This document shows positions 1-11,200 of a DNA stretch of 64,000 nt, piece by piece. The position numbers and the translations under genes were made by a program. This stretch comes from Perkinsus olseni. Lineage: Eukaryota; Perkinsozoa; Perkinsida; Perkinsidae. How positions within the stretch are numbered: the first letter of the stretch is position 1; each line of letters opens with the position of its first letter. The stretch spans positions 152,715 through 216,714 of the forward strand of contig JABANP010000044.1 of the NCBI GenBank assembly GCA_013115135.1. Reading direction: 5' to 3'. The notes beneath the pieces are model-generated. The model ran no database searches. It was not told the DNA's origin and saw only the letters and a list, made by a program, of their open reading frames with translations.

Positions 1-2238
1 AGTGAAGAAGACAGGAGCCGAATATTTTGGAACGGTGCACTCACTATGCTCCATCCACATGACAAGTCCCCCGCCCGGATCGGCGTTAAAGACGTCCTTG
101 TAATGAGCAGCGCTATCGCTCTGATCAGAGCTCTTCCCTGTGTCGTAAACACGCAGTCCAGCTTCGATTGAGTACACCGTATCCAAACCGGGGGTGATTC
201 CAAGTATGGCTTCATCCGTGAGTTGCCTAGAGAACACCTCTCAACGAATTTTCACGATTCAACGAGGCGCAGACGGTTAGAATCGAACAGAGAACTTGCT
301 GCCATCAAGTAGGCACTTGCAGTTCAATCGGTGAAAAAATGCGTTTCCTCAGATAGAGTCAGGAGCAGTCAGATTATTACGGTCCTGCGACTGAGAGGGG
401 GTGCGGTAGAAAGGGGTATTCATCTCTTGAAAATTACATAGTGCGTTAGAGACGTGACTCAGAGCGACCGGGTCGATACTCTGTGAATGCCGGAGCAAGC
501 AGGGCTTACACCGTCTTGCCGGACTTGAGATTCTCCACCAATTCGATTGCTATGGTACTTGTCGAGTTAACCACAAGCTGCAGAGAAAGCTGATGTCGAG
601 CTCGGTGCCAATGCAACCTCCGTCATGGCTAGAATCTCACGCCTTGCTAGGCGTCTTAGATGCATTCAGCCGTGGAAAGAGGAAAAACGACTATGAAAAC
701 CGTTAGGCGGCAATCGAATATTTTTTTGGGAAAAGTTTTTGTAGTCGCGGACATACCAATGGCATAGTCATCAGAGAGACCTCTGTCGAGTAGGCATATA
801 CCTGAGAGAAGAATGCTGGTATTGTCAGGCATTACCAGACCACTCTCACTTGGTAATCCGTCGCAGGTGACGATGTACCATTGGTTAGAAGGATCATTCC
901 GTGGGCGTCTGGAATAAGCGAATGACGGACGCGAACAGGACAAGAAAATAAGGTGAAATGAATGACAGAGAGGCGATGAAAGGTGGATACCCCCTAGAGC
1001 AAGCCTGCGCTCAATCGCCGAGAAAGGCTAACGCCCTATTTTCCAGGTGCGATTCGCGGCTCCTTACTCGAGAGAAGAAGGCTTTTGTACTGCGCGGTTA
1101 CGTCACAAAAGGAGTCAGTCACGACGACCCACTTGTTGAACACTCGAGTGCTGAACAAGACACCATGAAAAACAACAATAGCGGCAACTTTACCTGTTCG
1201 GAGAGGCCGAGTCAACCGGAGCTATTCGGCATGCAGCTGAAGCCAAGTCGGATATCCGAGGACCATTCCCGAGGTAGGTGTCGCGAGAATCACAACAAAC
1301 TAAGCAAGGCATCGAGCTCATACGCACTGTATATAAGTACTAATAAGGATGTTTGCAGTCTATGGTACGGACGCTCTATAGAGGCGAGAGCTCACTCGAG
1401 TTTCTAGTAGCATCTATTTGATCTTGCGACCATGTCGTCGGCGAGAACTCCGAGCCAGCTGTGGTCGAACAGCTGAGTTCGACAATTATGACAAAGACCA
1501 AGGCTGGGCCGTCCCCATCAGCCTCATACGGTGCGGTATAGATGAACTCACCACAACCTCGCGAACATGTGAGTCCTCCCCGCGTAGTAGCTCTACTCCT
1601 AGCGGTGCAGTCAAGCCATCTTGCAGTGAGTACTAAAGAAGATAGGTACAGCTGCGACCTGGACTCAGCCGCCACCAACAGGCCAAGCCAAAGCATAGCG
1701 AGCATGGAGTGAGCAGAGCCTTCCTTCGACACAAAGGAATGCACGACTTACCATACTGGAGGGAAGTAGTCCGCTGGCTGACGTCAAGTGCAGCGATTCC
1801 TGTGGAGGCGCAGAAACGTTAGTACCAATGTAAAGGAACTGCGGAGCCCGTAAACAGTTCTCCACTCTGAAAATGAAATGTCACGGGCCAGATCAGAAGA
1901 CACGTTCACCTCTGAGCAGTACAGCTGCATTCTCGGTGGAACTGGCCGTCCCCAGGGGATACATCCGGACGAGCTTCATAAACCTGAATTCAGGTCCTGA
2001 ATTGAATCCAGCTGAGACTGATCCTTCACAAGAGTTTAAGAGGGTTTACAAAGAAAAGAGCTCGAAAATCTAATGCAACCATGAATTCTAATGAATTCTC
2101 GACCTCAATGAAACCATACGATTGTGAGAGTCCCATGACTCCATGAAAGTGTGAATTTCAAACCAGCCGCCGATGGTCGGAACTACTGAGTCAAAGCGTG
2201 GCCAAGGCTGGACAGGCGAGCACTAGCAACTGGGTCAG
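1..2238. other. Unassigned left flank
   Basis: No protein family could be recognised. There is an open frame on + at 958-1407 (149 codons), with no splice context that supports it. On the - strand an open frame at 1744-1376 begins with a hydrophobic stretch (LAMLWLGLLVAA) that resembles a signal peptide. Neither shows a conserved motif. Positions 18-33 carry a 16-mer that recurs exactly at 12060-12075. I see no RNA gene here. Confidence 0.5.
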
Positions 2239-2503
2239 TTCCAAACTCCAGATCTACACGACTCCAGCTCAGCTGATTCTAAAACGAGTCCGAATCCGGA
2301 GAGACAGGGCAAATCACAGGACGTACAAGGCCATGAGTCAGATGCATTGGGCGAAGATGATACTCTCATCACGAAGCCTAGCACTGAGGGGTTGCTCACA
2401 TATGGCCCTCTATCGGGGATAGTAATCACCACGCTCGGGCAAGACAGAGAACGCTTCAAGATTTGCCTCCACGGTCCATCGCCTTCTTCAACTGTCCATG
2501 CTT
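2239..2503 (+). CDS. Probable internal exon, unidentified gene
   Basis: An acceptor (gggtcag) precedes 2239 and a donor (gtaggt) follows 2503, bounding an 88-codon open stretch. Its composition is protein-like: a Ser/Asp/Glu-rich first half (DSSSADSK, DALGEDDTL), then a more ordered half (GLLTYGPLSGIVITTL, ERFKICLHG). Neighbouring exons could not be joined, so start, end and function are unknown. An open frame on the opposite strand (2459-2235) overlaps it and could be the true one; I prefer the + strand because its splice signals fit the open stretch. Confidence 0.35.
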
Positions 2504-3867
2504 GTAGGTATCTGCTTGGCAGTCTGGACGACTTCCAATCCTCTAGAACTCCTACGATGTATCGTCTAGAGAACTGCCGGCGTCGTTCTTGTAGACTACG
2601 TGAGCTAAAAACACTTCTTCGTCGACGCCTGAAGTCATGGGCGAATCAAACCGAATGCCGGAATTCGTGCGTTTGGCGGCGTGGACTCTTTCTCAGCTGA
2701 GCGAGAAGCATGCTTTCCGCATCGGCGATTAAAGCCCATAGGCAGCCCTTATTGACTCTAGGACCGCCTCAACTCACCTTCACCGCGGAGGTGCCACGTA
2801 TTTTGATTGGGATAGATCGTCTGCGCAAATCTAGCCAGAGTTGTGATATTCGGATCGAGATCGATCACTTTACGAGAACTCAGCCGGGCCCCGAATCTCG
2901 TACTCACTGAAAAAGTGACGTGCAGCGCGCCGGAGTCGGGAAGGATGTACACAAGAGCCATAGTAGACGCAGAACTGACTTAAAAGATCGCAACTTTCCT
3001 TACCTTCCGGCTGACCATCGCCTCTTAGGTATGTCGCATTCCAAACGTCACCGGAAGTGGCTGCCAGAAGACGAGCCAGTAGAGCGAGGCTTCGGATAGG
3101 CATTGGCGAATCACAGAGCCGAACTGGAGCGCAGGAAACTGGAGCAGTTCCATCGGAACAAATGCAACATCAGACCAGCAGGGACACTCGGTGCGAGAGT
3201 CTACGGGCAGCGCGTGTCAGCAGCAGTGAGCGTCTTGGGAGAGTATGACGAAACTCCGCTGAACTACATCGCTGAATCTGCGCCTGGAATAACATTGACG
3301 ACGGAGAGCAGTCAGCTTTGGTTCCTCGAGCGGTTTTCGGAACTTCGACGGGAGAAGGGAGTATATACACGGATATGTTGCTCTCAAACTACGCTGCCAT
3401 CGAGCTCTCAGTGATGCTTTCAGTTCTGCTACAACACGGATAACACCGATGAAGGTTGAGACTACGGACCTCGTACATGCATGTTATAGACGAAAGGGCC
3501 CGAACGCGTCATCGTTGACACAAGGATTACTCTCTATGACAACTGACGCTCTATGTCCCACAGGAATCACACGGCATAGATTTGACCCGATCTCAAGTTC
3601 GGGAACCGTTTGATAGGCTCCACCGCCTAGTCTGCGTAAGCGCATTGCCAAAGCTATCAACAGAGCTGTTGTTTCGCTCCACCGATGTGGTCAAAAAACT
3701 CCGGGCGCGCGTTTTGTACCAGCAAGCTCGGGTCTCTGAAACCAGACAGAATCTCCGTAGCGATTCCTCATCGAACGAACTGATACTGACCAGCTGTTGA
3801 CGGAACGCCCTCTGGAAGTTTGGTGGGGAGTTGATTCTTCGGAGTTGGTTGGATCATTCCCCCCTAA
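2504..3867. other. Unassigned stretch
   Basis: Several short frames on both strands are open here. One on + (about 3106-3360, with AELERRKLEQFHRNK) has a charged helical look and may be an exon. No splice-consistent gene model or family match could be built. Confidence 0.4.
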
Positions 3868-4230
3868 ATGGAAGCCTGGGTCTCCAACATGGCGGATGGT
3901 TTCGAGAGGTTTAAAGGAGACATGGTCAGGATCAGCCAGGATGCAGCCGAGGGCTTCGAGAGGTTCAAGCGTGGTCTTGTGAGGCACTGTGTGCACATGG
4001 CTGACGGGTTCGAGCGGTTCAAGAAGGCTGTGATTACGAACCTATGTCTTGCTAATACTTTCGGCTCTGATCTTCGGTTCGGATTTTTCTTCGGTCAACG
4101 AGTCCTAAGCCTCGTTCCCGGTATCGGTTCATCAGTAACCGATGCAGCAGTTATAACTATCGCTGTTAGCCTCGACCGATATTCTATTAACATTCATTGG
4201 TGGGCTTGCGTTGTCCTTCCAGCCACATGA
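3868..4230 (+). CDS. ORF with GFERFK repeats, function unknown
   Basis: A 120-codon frame starts at an ATG directly after an in-frame stop. Its N-terminal half holds three copies of a short unit built on GFERFK, preceded by MAD or AAE, at about residues 9-16, 27-34 and 45-52. Spacing is 18 residues each time, which suggests a regular amphipathic or coiled repeat. The second half is hydrophobic (VLSLVPGIGSSVTDAAVITIAVSL) and could form a membrane segment. It converges on IspF, whose stop lies 264 bp downstream on the other strand. No family was recognised. The nucleotide repeats have diverged while the protein unit has not, which favours real coding. An upstream exon is possible. Confidence 0.45.
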   Translation: MEAWVSNMADGFERFKGDMVRISQDAAEGFERFKRGLVRHCVHMADGFERFKKAVITNLCLANTFGSDLRFGFFFGQRVLSLVPGIGSSVTDAAVITIAVSLDRYSINIHWWACVVLPAT

Positions 4231-4493
4231 TGACCTCTTGAGCTTCCCTCTCCATCAGTCGCGCAAGCCGAAAACTGAAGCAAGCTGAGAAAGCCCGTCC
4301 ATTTAAGTGCGCCGGGTGGCACGACTCGTTCGGTCGGCACAAATTTACTGTAACGCGGCTATGCACCTTTCGGAAATCAGAAGCACCAGACCAGCAGTTG
4401 GGACACAGAGGAATTTCACTTATCTTTGTAGAGTAGCACCTGAGAGTCGAGAAGGGTGTATGTCCGACCGCGGGCTGCCAGCCCTCGAGAGAA

Positions 4494-5862
4494 TCAGAAG
4501 TGCGAGGCTTCTAGGCTGCCGAAACCGTCGACGGAAGTATTGACCGCGTTCCGACACAGACTATACGACGCCGCCAGGAGGCGATTTACTACCACCGCGT
4601 GAGCCTCTACGGACTTCCCTTCGCCAGCAGCATTGAGCTTCTCTGACGTTCGAGCCTTGACATTCACAGAGGCCTGCGAGAGGGCAAACTAGTGGACTGG
4701 ACCGGATATCGAACCCGGGACTACGTGCAAGCGAACAGCGAATCATGCGACTAGCCCACGACTACCTGCGTTACCCGATGATCGCCTATCGCTTGTCGCA
4801 AACCCTGCACCACGGCCGGCATGATCTTTCCCACTTTCGGGCGCTCAAGCACTAACGTAACGTCCACACTGACCACTCGGAAGCCCATGTCGGAAGCTCT
4901 CTTCAACGTATCATGCAAAAACTTGTCCGATGACTGGCCCTTCCTGAATCCAGCGGAGTGATCATCACACGCAGGAGCTAGCTCCCAAGTTGGCCCACCA
5001 TTCTGAGTCTGTATCGGGGTAGTACTGACCGATATCTCGCAGCCCTATCGACCCGAGGATCGCATCAGTCACGCTGTGGAAGATAACCTGACGATGGACT
5101 TCGTCCATGCGGAGCTGTCAGGGTACATACGTCTCCGTCCGAATGAGCTACGACGCCAATATTAGGGCAATCAGGCACCTCGACACCGGCCAAAATGAAA
5201 GGGCCGTTCTCAGCAGTCCGTCGGCCGAACCTGGAGAGAACGATTCAGTCATTCATAAGCCGGATTCGAACCCACGACTACTCGTTAGAGAAAAAGACCG
5301 CGAAGCCCCAACTCACCTATGGATATCCCATGCGTGCCCGATCCGTAAATTAGAGGGGTCAAAGTAGTTCACTTGAGAGCGCAACGGCAGAAATTTTCCC
5401 TCAGGACCACCCGGCCATGCACCTAGTGCAGGCAAACTGTCGCTAAGGAGGCAAACGTGCGGCTCACCAAGCCTCAATCCTCTGCCCGACAGTGACGCAG
5501 ATTTTCCTAACAGCTGCCAGCTGCTCAGCACAGTCACTACGCTCACCACACCGACAAGCAGCAGGGAAAATAACTAACGACAGTATTAACAAGATACTCC
5601 CCTGACTTTCCCTCTACTACTCTGCTCCGCCTCCGTGGCACGACCGTCCCTGCGGGCATTGGAAATCAACCACTGAGAGATAACAGATTCATCATCCATG
5701 GAGGAAGACAAACTTAGCTACTTCCCTCCCATAATCGCGGTTGTAAATTTAGCTCTACTTTTTCCTGCGGTACCCCTGTCGAACGTAGAACTATAAGTAG
5801 CCGACGGATGACGCTGTCTGGCTCCAGAACAGACCAGCACACAGAGACAGTACATAGTACAT
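4494..5862 (-). CDS. ispF: 2-C-methyl-D-erythritol 2,4-cyclodiphosphate synthase, plastid MEP pathway
   Basis: IspF converts CDP-ME 2-phosphate to ME-cPP with release of CMP, in the non-mevalonate isoprenoid pathway, which in alveolates is plastid-located. The core exons, in order, are about 5371-5317, 5230-5131, 5087-4999, 4943-4775 and 4673-4494, and their phases agree. Family hallmarks are visible: GHAWDIHR with the metal-binding Asp-x-His, [15 protein letters not shown] with the third His, [15 protein letters not shown], and the C-terminal [11 protein letters not shown]. The C-terminal strand is more divergent than usual (NAAGEGKS in place of the common GRGEG) and a 20-residue tail follows. 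The 5' end is uncertain. An ATG at 5862 opens a signal-peptide-like segment ([13 protein letters not shown]), as expected for bipartite plastid targeting; an ATG at 5699 is an alternative. The introns after the first and fourth core exons contain tRNA-like sequence. Confidence 0.88.
4676..4774 (-). other. tRNA-like remnant inside an ispF intron
   Basis: Read on the - strand, this 101-nt intron (4774-4674) carries an A-box-like stretch (GTGGGCTAGTCGCATGATTC) and a B-box-like stretch (GGGTTCGATATCCGG) at tRNA spacing. The anticodon arm does not fold cleanly. It is therefore a tRNA-derived remnant or SINE head rather than a working tRNA. Confidence 0.45.
5231..5316 (-). other. tRNA-like remnant inside an ispF intron
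   Basis: The 86-nt intron holds a T-arm-like motif, GTGGGTTCGAATCCGGC, preceded by TAGTC as in a tRNA variable loop. A complete cloverleaf is not visible. The intron is about twice the length of most introns nearby, and the tRNA-like part accounts for the excess. Confidence 0.4.
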
Positions 5863-5939
5863 ACTGAAAAACCACTTGCCTTCCTTTATTCAGGGCCGAC
5901 CCATGATACGAAAGAAAACGAAATCTCGTTCATAGAGAC

Positions 5940-6565
5940 CCCGAGGGCTTTGGCTATCCAAGCATGCTCAGTGGACGCAAAAGCTAGGGTGGAGGGCTGC
6001 TCGGTTGGTGACACAACCCCAATGCGCCCCCTCGCCGCCGAAGCGACTCGCCCGTTATCACTGCCAACCAAAGTCGCCTATCTAACAGAAACCATGTCAA
6101 GAAACGTGCTGCGTACCAGCAGTGGCTGCGGCCATTCTCTTGCTGCGACTCCGCCGTCCTGTTCTGGCCGCTGGCTTCTCCGGCGAATCTTCTGCAAGTT
6201 CTTCAGTACCACTGGAATTTAAGTAGGCGCGAATATCAGACACGCTGGAAGGATGAGCAGCCACCGAAGACGCAGACTCTTCTGGGCATGGTTCTTCGAC
6301 CTAGGAGAACATGAAACTACAATCTCCTTGCGTGGCGGTCAGTCTAGTCGACTAAGATCACTATACATAGTCGCCACAACCGAGATTACTTAAACTAGGC
6401 CGCGCAAAAGATAGTCAGCAGAGGTAGTTACGCGTTGAAGTAGTGGGACGTAATCAACAGATATCTCAGGTATCAGACCATCGTCATTACTTCCTCCCGC
6501 ATGACTAAGTCTTCCAGTGGGTCTTCTTCTGGCTCATCAGCGATATCAAAAGGCATCCTCGGCAT
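5940..6565 (-). CDS. Exons of an unidentified gene
   Basis: Three exons with good splice borders are visible on the - strand: 6565-6491 (opening with an ATG just after an acceptor; MPRMPFDIADEPEEDPLEDL), 6300-6117 (SDIRAYLNSSGTEELAEDS and a basic ARTGRRSRSKR patch) and 6060-5940 (PTEQPSTLAFASTEHAW). The predicted protein is acidic, then basic, and low in hydrophobic residues, as in a disordered or nuclear protein. The last exon lies less than 100 bp upstream of the possible ispF signal-peptide ATG, so these exons could belong to a separate upstream gene or, less likely, to an extended ispF transcript. No family was recognised. Confidence 0.4.
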
Positions 6566-7505
6566 CTGTAACAAAATTGAACGTCGACCGTGGTAGTGGA
6601 ACAGGTAGGAGGGTCATGCTTTGACTATACTATTGTATTCTATTCTGTTGTTACCCGACTATCACCAATCAGCATCTCTTGTTAGTGTAAGAATAAGTGG
6701 CTGGAATGGAATGCAGCTTCACGTTGTGGAGTTTACGGCGATACCAAAACTACCTCAACTCCTAATGAAGTAGCCCTTATTACCATCATCGAACTCAACG
6801 ATCCCGTACGTTGTTTCTTGCCCCAGATCCTCGATTCTTCTCTTTAGCAATCCTTCGATTTCGACCGATAGTGCTCCGAGTGCCTGACACCCACTAGCGA
6901 TCCGTAAACAGGAACTAGGAAAATGGGTAAGAAACTGAATAGAGGAGAGACTTCGAAACTGACTAGGAGAATAGGAGAGAAGATGTCCGCCTACCTATTA
7001 GCCACCAACTCCTAACGCCATTACACGGATACTGGGACAAAATTCGGTAACCGACGATGGTAATCGTGGCGAGCGCGATGCGTGGTACAACACACCATTG
7101 CTCCTATCCTGCCCTATAATACTCGTGGAATAAACTTGAGGTCCACCGGAGAGGCGAGCGTGGTCGCCAATGTTCTCACGAGAGGTGTCTTTGGAGTGGG
7201 TCTAGTAATTGGCGATCTTGTTGGAATGTTTACCATTAACCCCTCGGGGTACGCGCGCGCAGAGCCGGACGCGCACGTGCCGAACTGTCTAGACACACTG
7301 GCGTGACGCCCATGGTTTCGCTCTAAGCTTTCGCTCTGCCCGTCTGTAGAATCACTCTACAGCTAACCTTAGAGCTTGGACCGAAATATTAGCGCTCCTG
7401 GAATTGGATTATCCTATACCTCGGCTACCGATGAAAGCACCTCAGAGAGAACGTTGACTCTCATAGCTGCTTTGCCCCCTCCCCCTCCGCTTTCTCGATG
7501 ATTTC
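6566..7505. other. No gene recognised
   Basis: Only short frames are present. A + frame at 7082-7306 and its antisense are open but have no splice context or motif. This may be the 3' end of the helical-repeat gene on the right plus an intergenic gap. Confidence 0.4.
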
Positions 7506-8231
7506 CTATACCTTCAAGGGAAACGATAGTATCATAACTGATGCGGTGAAGAGAGTAACATATACATTCGAATAGCATAATTCGTATGTATTTCGTAGCT
7601 TATCGACAACGGCAAGCTGAGACGTGATGATTGTCCTGGAGACTGGGAGGCTGATAGGGTAAATCTCGCTTCCAGGTGAATTTTGAGACTTTGCCAGGTC
7701 GAAGTAGCCAAGATGATTCTTAAGGAGACGGAAAGAGCGAGGAATCTCAGTGCTCATGGTAAGCTTTGTCTCGCCTACGCGGTATCGCTCACTCACTCGA
7801 GGTACGAATGATGAAAACGATATCATCCACGATCTCTTCTCCAAGGTTGGCACACAGATATTTCGCAGATCCCTTCGAGCGATATTTCAGGTTGAAAACG
7901 GCATTGCAGTCGACATCAATTTCTCGCTTTCCAGCATCAGTGCAGTTGAAAAATTCAGAAGGTGTGCGATCGCCGGTAAACAAATTCTTGTGCTGCTCGA
8001 CTCTCAGGTTTGTATCACAGCTGGAGAATGAGACCAAGGGTAATATATAGCGCCCCTATGATGGGGAAAACTTTTCACAAATTCTCACAACAGATTTTGC
8101 CGGAGATAGACCAAGACCTAATACCAATAGTAGAAGTGATAGTGTTAGCGAGGATAATGACGGGCGCGAGGAGAGCTCAGGTAGTACTGTAGCTTTTCTT
8201 CTACTTGTACAATTTTTTCACGATCTTGGTT

Positions 8232-11200
8232 TCAGACACGGAAATAGAGGATCAAAGATGCAACAAGGACGCTGAAAGTGGTGAGAAAAAGCAAACTAGG
8301 AAAGTTTCGAGTCTTGACTTTCAGAACCTGAACGAATTCCATTGACTGGAAAACGTGAGCACGCGCAAGATTATGCATTACTACTCTCGATGCCTCAGGC
8401 AAGGGACGACCACCGACACTCATAGATGGCAAGAGAAAATGCCGCCAGACACGAACAACGAAGCGTGCTGCGACATTTTGAATGTTCTCTATGCACAAAA
8501 AAGTGCACGTCAATGAATCGACTGAAGCAACATCGCCGATTAACCCACAATCTTTCTTGATTTGGCACCCCGTATGTTGCGTTCACTCTCGATGTCCGCC
8601 CTGGCTGTTGGTTGAAACATGAAAAATACTGCTCGTTTCTATACGGCAAGACTCACAGATATCAGTCAATGTGGTGTAGGAAAAAGGAATAGATGAGAAA
8701 CTCCGAATTTGTATCAAGGACAGAGAAATAGCGAGGGATGACGAACCGCGCGGGATACATACTCGGGGTAGCAGAGAAGCTGATGCTCGCGCGTTTCACA
8801 TTCGTCTCTCGAGTCGAGGGAGAACGAGCATTCCACCGAGCCGGAAAGAGACCCGTCTAGCTATCCCGTATTGGTATCACCTTTAGTCCATCCGATATCA
8901 TATGCACCGAAACTAGATTGAGCTCGTCGACAATGGCTCTGAGCTGCTTCAAGCAGGCTCTTACCAAGGCTTCGTTGTGGCAGTTTAGTCGACCATATGC
9001 ATACAGAACCTCGACAGAGCAGTGAGATGAACTAACGCAGAGCAACAGAGAACAGTCTGTCGATAAAAACTGCTCATTCTCAGCACAACCTTTGGAAGGA
9101 GGAACTAAAAATCATGCATCGTACCGTGCCTACCGATATAGAACTTGCAAAATAATTCAACGAAGTTCTTTTTCTAACGCACCAAGAATCTCTAGGGAAC
9201 CCGATCCGCGACAGTTTAGCTCATATGCGTCTCTGAGTTAACGAGCATTACAGCAATCCGCGGCATCACTTTCATGCTCCGACCACCTGAAGCTGTTACG
9301 TACCATGATCGCTAGGATGTCGCCGACACGCCCAATTCAATTCTAGAACCACCTATTCACGATTGCTACCGTGCCAAAACCCGACTACCATTCCTAAAGC
9401 CTGCCCCTCGAACGCTGATATCTTAGAGATCACGAGGTTGGCCATTATATACAGGAAGATATCTGACCTGATCCCAGAGGTCCGATTATCGCTGGCCAAA
9501 AGCAGAAGATAGGAATACAGTTTTGCTCTTGCTCCGTGCTAAAGCCGCTAGCGCGGAAAACGGGACGGTCGAACCAACGAGGAGGGCGCGCACGCTCATA
9601 TCAATTCCTGTGCGCTCTTCGAGGTTGAAGACCAACGAGAGAATCTGGGAGTATCTCCTCGTTCCCATCTTTCTTGCTTTATCATGACTTTAGCCATTGA
9701 ATGGAGGATGCTTGCCAAACCCTGAGGGAGTCGCATCCTCTAAAAGCTTGTCATTCTTGGCGAGGTGCTTCGCCAAAGCACCGAACAGTTTCACGTCGCG
9801 CTTGCCAAGGCCAGCAAACCTAGTGCAATGATTAACTTCAGGTAAATACCCTCACCAGGGATCGATCGCGGGTCCTACCCCTGCATGGTATTCGCAGCAC
9901 ACCATACATCATAATCATCCACTATAGTAATCGCTCTAGCCGATAATCCTGCGAGCAATGGGGTGGCTATCGGGTGCCCTCGGCCCGCGCTCGCCAGCCC
10001 TAGAGATACCTGAAGCCCCAGGCAGAATAGAGACTATTTTCGAGAAAAAAACCGAAGTTACTTCGAGAAGCTAACAACAAAATTTCATGCGCAGGAAAGT
10101 AATTTGATCGATCTCTCGAAATGGAAAACCGGTAGAATTCTCAAGTTCTGCATGATTTATGGAATTTCGGAAGAAGCGGCTAACCCCAGAAAACGAAAGT
10201 TGCCCAAATGAGTTCAAATTTCCGGCGTCAACTGTAATACTGAGATCGGCCACTAGAAAACACGGCGACCTCGCTTCCCCAGGAGTGCTCCGTTTTCACC
10301 TGCGATATCTGATCCGGTTGAAGATGATCTATATTATTCATTACATTCTCTAATAATGGACTCCACACTTCTTCGTTATACCTAAATCTTGCTATCTTGC
10401 AATTACCCAACGGCGAATTACCGGTGGAGTTTGCCAAGACTTCCTATCGCTCGTGCTGCTAAACTCAGGTCGAGCCGGTCGCCCTTCTCTAACAAGACCG
10501 TGCACATGGCCGAGGCGAAGTCCTGTGTATTGGCCGATGGATGACCGCGCGCCACCAAAATTGCCTGACGGAATAGTCTTGCGCAACACAGAATCATAAG
10601 GGAAGTCTCGAACCAATCCTAGGAAACTAAATAGTGAGCTCTGGGCTCCCTACCACATGCCGGAATCGAACCTGCGACCTCTTACCATCTATGGAAGCCA
10701 CTGCCGTGAGATACTGAACCGCAACGCTAGGTATATCCCCCTTGATAATCTCCTCCCATTGAGAAGTAGCGGCCTCGACAAGGCATTCCCACAACCCAGG
10801 AATCACCTGAGAGTCGTCGAGTGAGAGTAATCACGTCGAAGATCCACGAGTCGAAGAAATGTATACAACGGATTTCGACAGGTCGCAAAGACTGTGTAAC
10901 GATGTTCTCGTATCGGGAAAAGTTTGCCTCGTTCTCATCACCGTCATCGTTCTGACCCAGAGCTGCAATTCGTGGCAATTCTCTTCTTTAGGCTCCTCAG
11001 AAGATAAGAGCTTCTTTTCTCTGGTCAACTTGTAACGGATGCGACTGCGAGCTCTCGTATCCTCTGTTAGTCCTCTTGGAACATAGCAAAGGCGCACAAA
11101 AGCATACAACAAATTCAGGAAAGCTTCATGTCGACCAACACGACGCGAATGCCGTCAGTAGGGTGGTAATATTATCGCAACACATCCCACCCGAGTATTA

